NCBI RefSeq assembly: GCF_004006395.2
Contig: NZ_CP029758.2
Span: 1,550,001 to 1,614,000 of the forward strand
Reading direction: 5' to 3'
Length of the DNA: 64,000 nt
Source of the DNA: Clostridium sp. AWRP
GTDB lineage: Bacteria > Bacillota > Clostridia > Clostridiales > Clostridiaceae
The notes under the pieces were generated by a model. The model saw only the letters and a list, made by a program, of their open reading frames with translations, ran no database searches and was not told the DNA's origin. Numbering within the stretch: position 1 is the first letter of the stretch; each line of letters starts with the position of its first letter. The position numbers and the translations under genes are program-made. Shown in pieces: positions 62,697-64,000 of this stretch.

Positions 62697-64000
62697 ATGT
62701 GTAGAAACGATAAATATAATTTGGAAAATGAAAGCGTGTATACATATGCACTTAATATGGGTAATCTTGGAGTCTGTGAATGGAATATAGATACAGGCGA
62801 AATGGCTATTTCTGAAAAAATAACAGGATATGAATTTAACTCTATTAAAAGTATGAATGAATTTATTAATATTATAGCTTATGAAAAAGACAAAATGATG
62901 GCAATACAAGATTTAGATGATTATATTAATGGATCTCTAGAATTTTATCGAAGTACATTTAGAATAAAGACTAAATGTGGAGAAATTAAATGGGTTTTAC
63001 TTAAGGGTAAAATATTTAAAGATGAAACAGAAAGTTCTGGTGTACTAGGTGTATTGATATTTAATATTACAAATATGAAGTTCTATGAAAGATGGGATAG
63101 TCTTACTAAGTTACCTAATAGAGAATTTTTTTTGATAAAACTCAGTAATTTAATAAAAACTGCTGAAATTCATAATAAAAAGGGTGCACTTATATATATT
63201 GATATTGATAATTTGAAAATTATAAATCATAATTTTGGGCACCACATTGGTGATTGGATTTTAAAATCATTTGCAAAATCAATTACTGTATTACTTGGTA
63301 AGCAAGGTGAATTATTCAGGTTAGAAGGGGACGAATTTGCAATACTAATTTATAAGTTTAATGATATAAAAAAAATAGAGAAAATGTGTAATAAAATTCA
63401 TAAATGTTTAAAAAAGTCTTTTCAAATAATGGGTAAAGAAATTTATATTAGTACAAGTTTAGGGGTAACTGTTTTTCCAGATGATAGCTCTGATCCAGAT
63501 GAGCTATTGAAGTTTTGTAATTTTGCAATATGTAGATCTAAGGGTAAGGGAAAAAACGAGTTCACTTTTTTTGATAAGAAAAAGGCACAACCCTATTTTA
63601 GAAAAATTTTAATTGATAGTGAACTGAAGAATTCAATTATTAATAACGAATTAGATATTTTTTATCAACCTCAGATTGACGCTTTAAGTAATAAAATTAT
63701 CGGCTTTGAAGCACTTTTAAGGTGGAATAATGATAAACTTGGCGATGTATCTCCTGCTGAATTCATTCCTATAGCTGAAGATAATGGATACATTGTACAA
63801 ATTGGAAATTGGGTTCTAAATAAAGCCTTAGAGACTGCTTGTGCATGGAAAGAAAAAGGTTATAAATTTAGTAAGATATCTGTAAATGTCTCTCCAATTC
63901 AATTAGAAAAAAGTGATTTTAAGATCAATGTGTTAAATATATGTGCAAAGCACAATGTAGAACCTTCTTTACTTGAAATAGAAATAACGGAAAGAACTTT
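62697..64000 (+). CDS. PAS-GGDEF-EAL protein (partial, runs off the window)
   Basis: From ATG 62697 (AAGGAT upstream) the frame is open to the window end for 434 codons. A PAS-like sensor comes first (GVCEWNIDTGEMAISEKI, FRIKTKCGEIKWVLL). The GGDEF domain then has RLEGDEFAIL, where the first Gly of the motif is Glu. The EAL domain starts GFEALLRWN and continues to EIEITER at the edge. The altered GGDEF may be inactive or GTP-binding only, and the EAL start is intact, so a phosphodiesterase role is more likely. No membrane helix is seen. Confidence 0.88.
   Translation, partial: MCRNDKYNLENESVYTYALNMGNLGVCEWNIDTGEMAISEKITGYEFNSIKSMNEFINIIAYEKDKMMAIQDLDDYINGSLEFYRSTFRIKTKCGEIKWVLLKGKIFKDETESSGVLGVLIFNITNMKFYERWDSLTKLPNREFFLIKLSNLIKTAEIHNKKGALIYIDIDNLKIINHNFGHHIGDWILKSFAKSITVLLGKQGELFRLEGDEFAILIYKFNDIKKIEKMCNKIHKCLKKSFQIMGKEIYISTSLGVTVFPDDSSDPDELLKFCNFAICRSKGKGKNEFTFFDKKKAQPYFRKILIDSELKNSIINNELDIFYQPQIDALSNKIIGFEALLRWNNDKLGDVSPAEFIPIAEDNGYIVQIGNWVLNKALETACAWKEKGYKFSKISVNVSPIQLEKSDFKINVLNICAKHNVEPSLLEIEITERT

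Overview
The window is low-GC Firmicute DNA, most likely from an anaerobic Clostridium (sensu stricto). The evidence is very high A+T content, strong purine-rich ribosome binding sites, a three-subunit [FeFe] hydrogenase, an L-cysteine desulfidase family enzyme, a CstA transporter behind a T-box leader, and many clostridial-type small genes. No tRNA, rRNA or CRISPR array was seen.

Layout. (1) 1-2.8 kb: a BceAB-type ABC exporter pair behind the tail of an unidentified gene. (2) 2.8-5.3 kb: an AAA-ATPase/PD-(D/E)XK gene flanked by a degenerate nucleotidyltransferase fragment and an IS1182-like transposase remnant. (3) 5.3-12 kb: a tight five-gene operon with its own promoter and operator-like palindrome. 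It encodes a radical SAM protein, a phospholipase-D-like/SF2 helicase fusion, a 59-residue protein, a DndD-like SMC ATPase and a 146-residue protein. It looks like a defence system that I cannot match to a named type, and it is the best novel-system candidate. (4) 12-24 kb: a gene graveyard with an AddB-like gene cut by an IS and a possible far fragment of the same gene 10 kb away, an internally deleted zeta-like toxin, and many short fragments. Intact genes stand among them: DUF429, J-domain, HIRAN, HIT, UPF0158, a second PLD-helicase and a MazG-like protein. (5) 24-28 kb: a YhaO/YhaN (SbcD/SbcC-like) nuclease pair. (6) 28-30 kb: small accessory genes, including a possible ADP-ribosyltransferase-fold protein with a small partner. 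(7) 30-47 kb: mostly housekeeping genes. These are a low-molecular-weight phosphatase, cysteine desulfidase, a GGDEF/EAL protein, CstA with its T-box, a SWIM-SNF2 helicase, an ankyrin protein, the hydrogenase operon and a SEC-C protein. (8) 47-51.5 kb: a MarR regulator with two operators, an alpha/beta hydrolase, and a class II UvrA behind a MerR-type promoter; this is probably a drug-response locus. (9) 51.7-58.8 kb: an amino acid permease, an ornithine-cyclodeaminase-family enzyme and a multi-subunit FAD/Fe-S amine or amino acid dehydrogenase, followed by an AraC regulator. (10) 59-64 kb: cyanase, a strongly structured roughly 440-nt noncoding RNA candidate, a 43-residue membrane peptide, DAHP synthase, a small tyrosine recombinase, and the start of a second GGDEF/EAL protein.

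How the genes work together. HydABC handles H2 with NAD(H) and probably ferredoxin. The 51.7-57.8 kb genes look like uptake plus oxidation of one amine or amino acid substrate, with electrons passed through Fe-S domains. The two PLD-helicases, the DndD-like ATPase, YhaON and the AddB remnant form a concentration of DNA-processing genes typical of a defence or accessory island.
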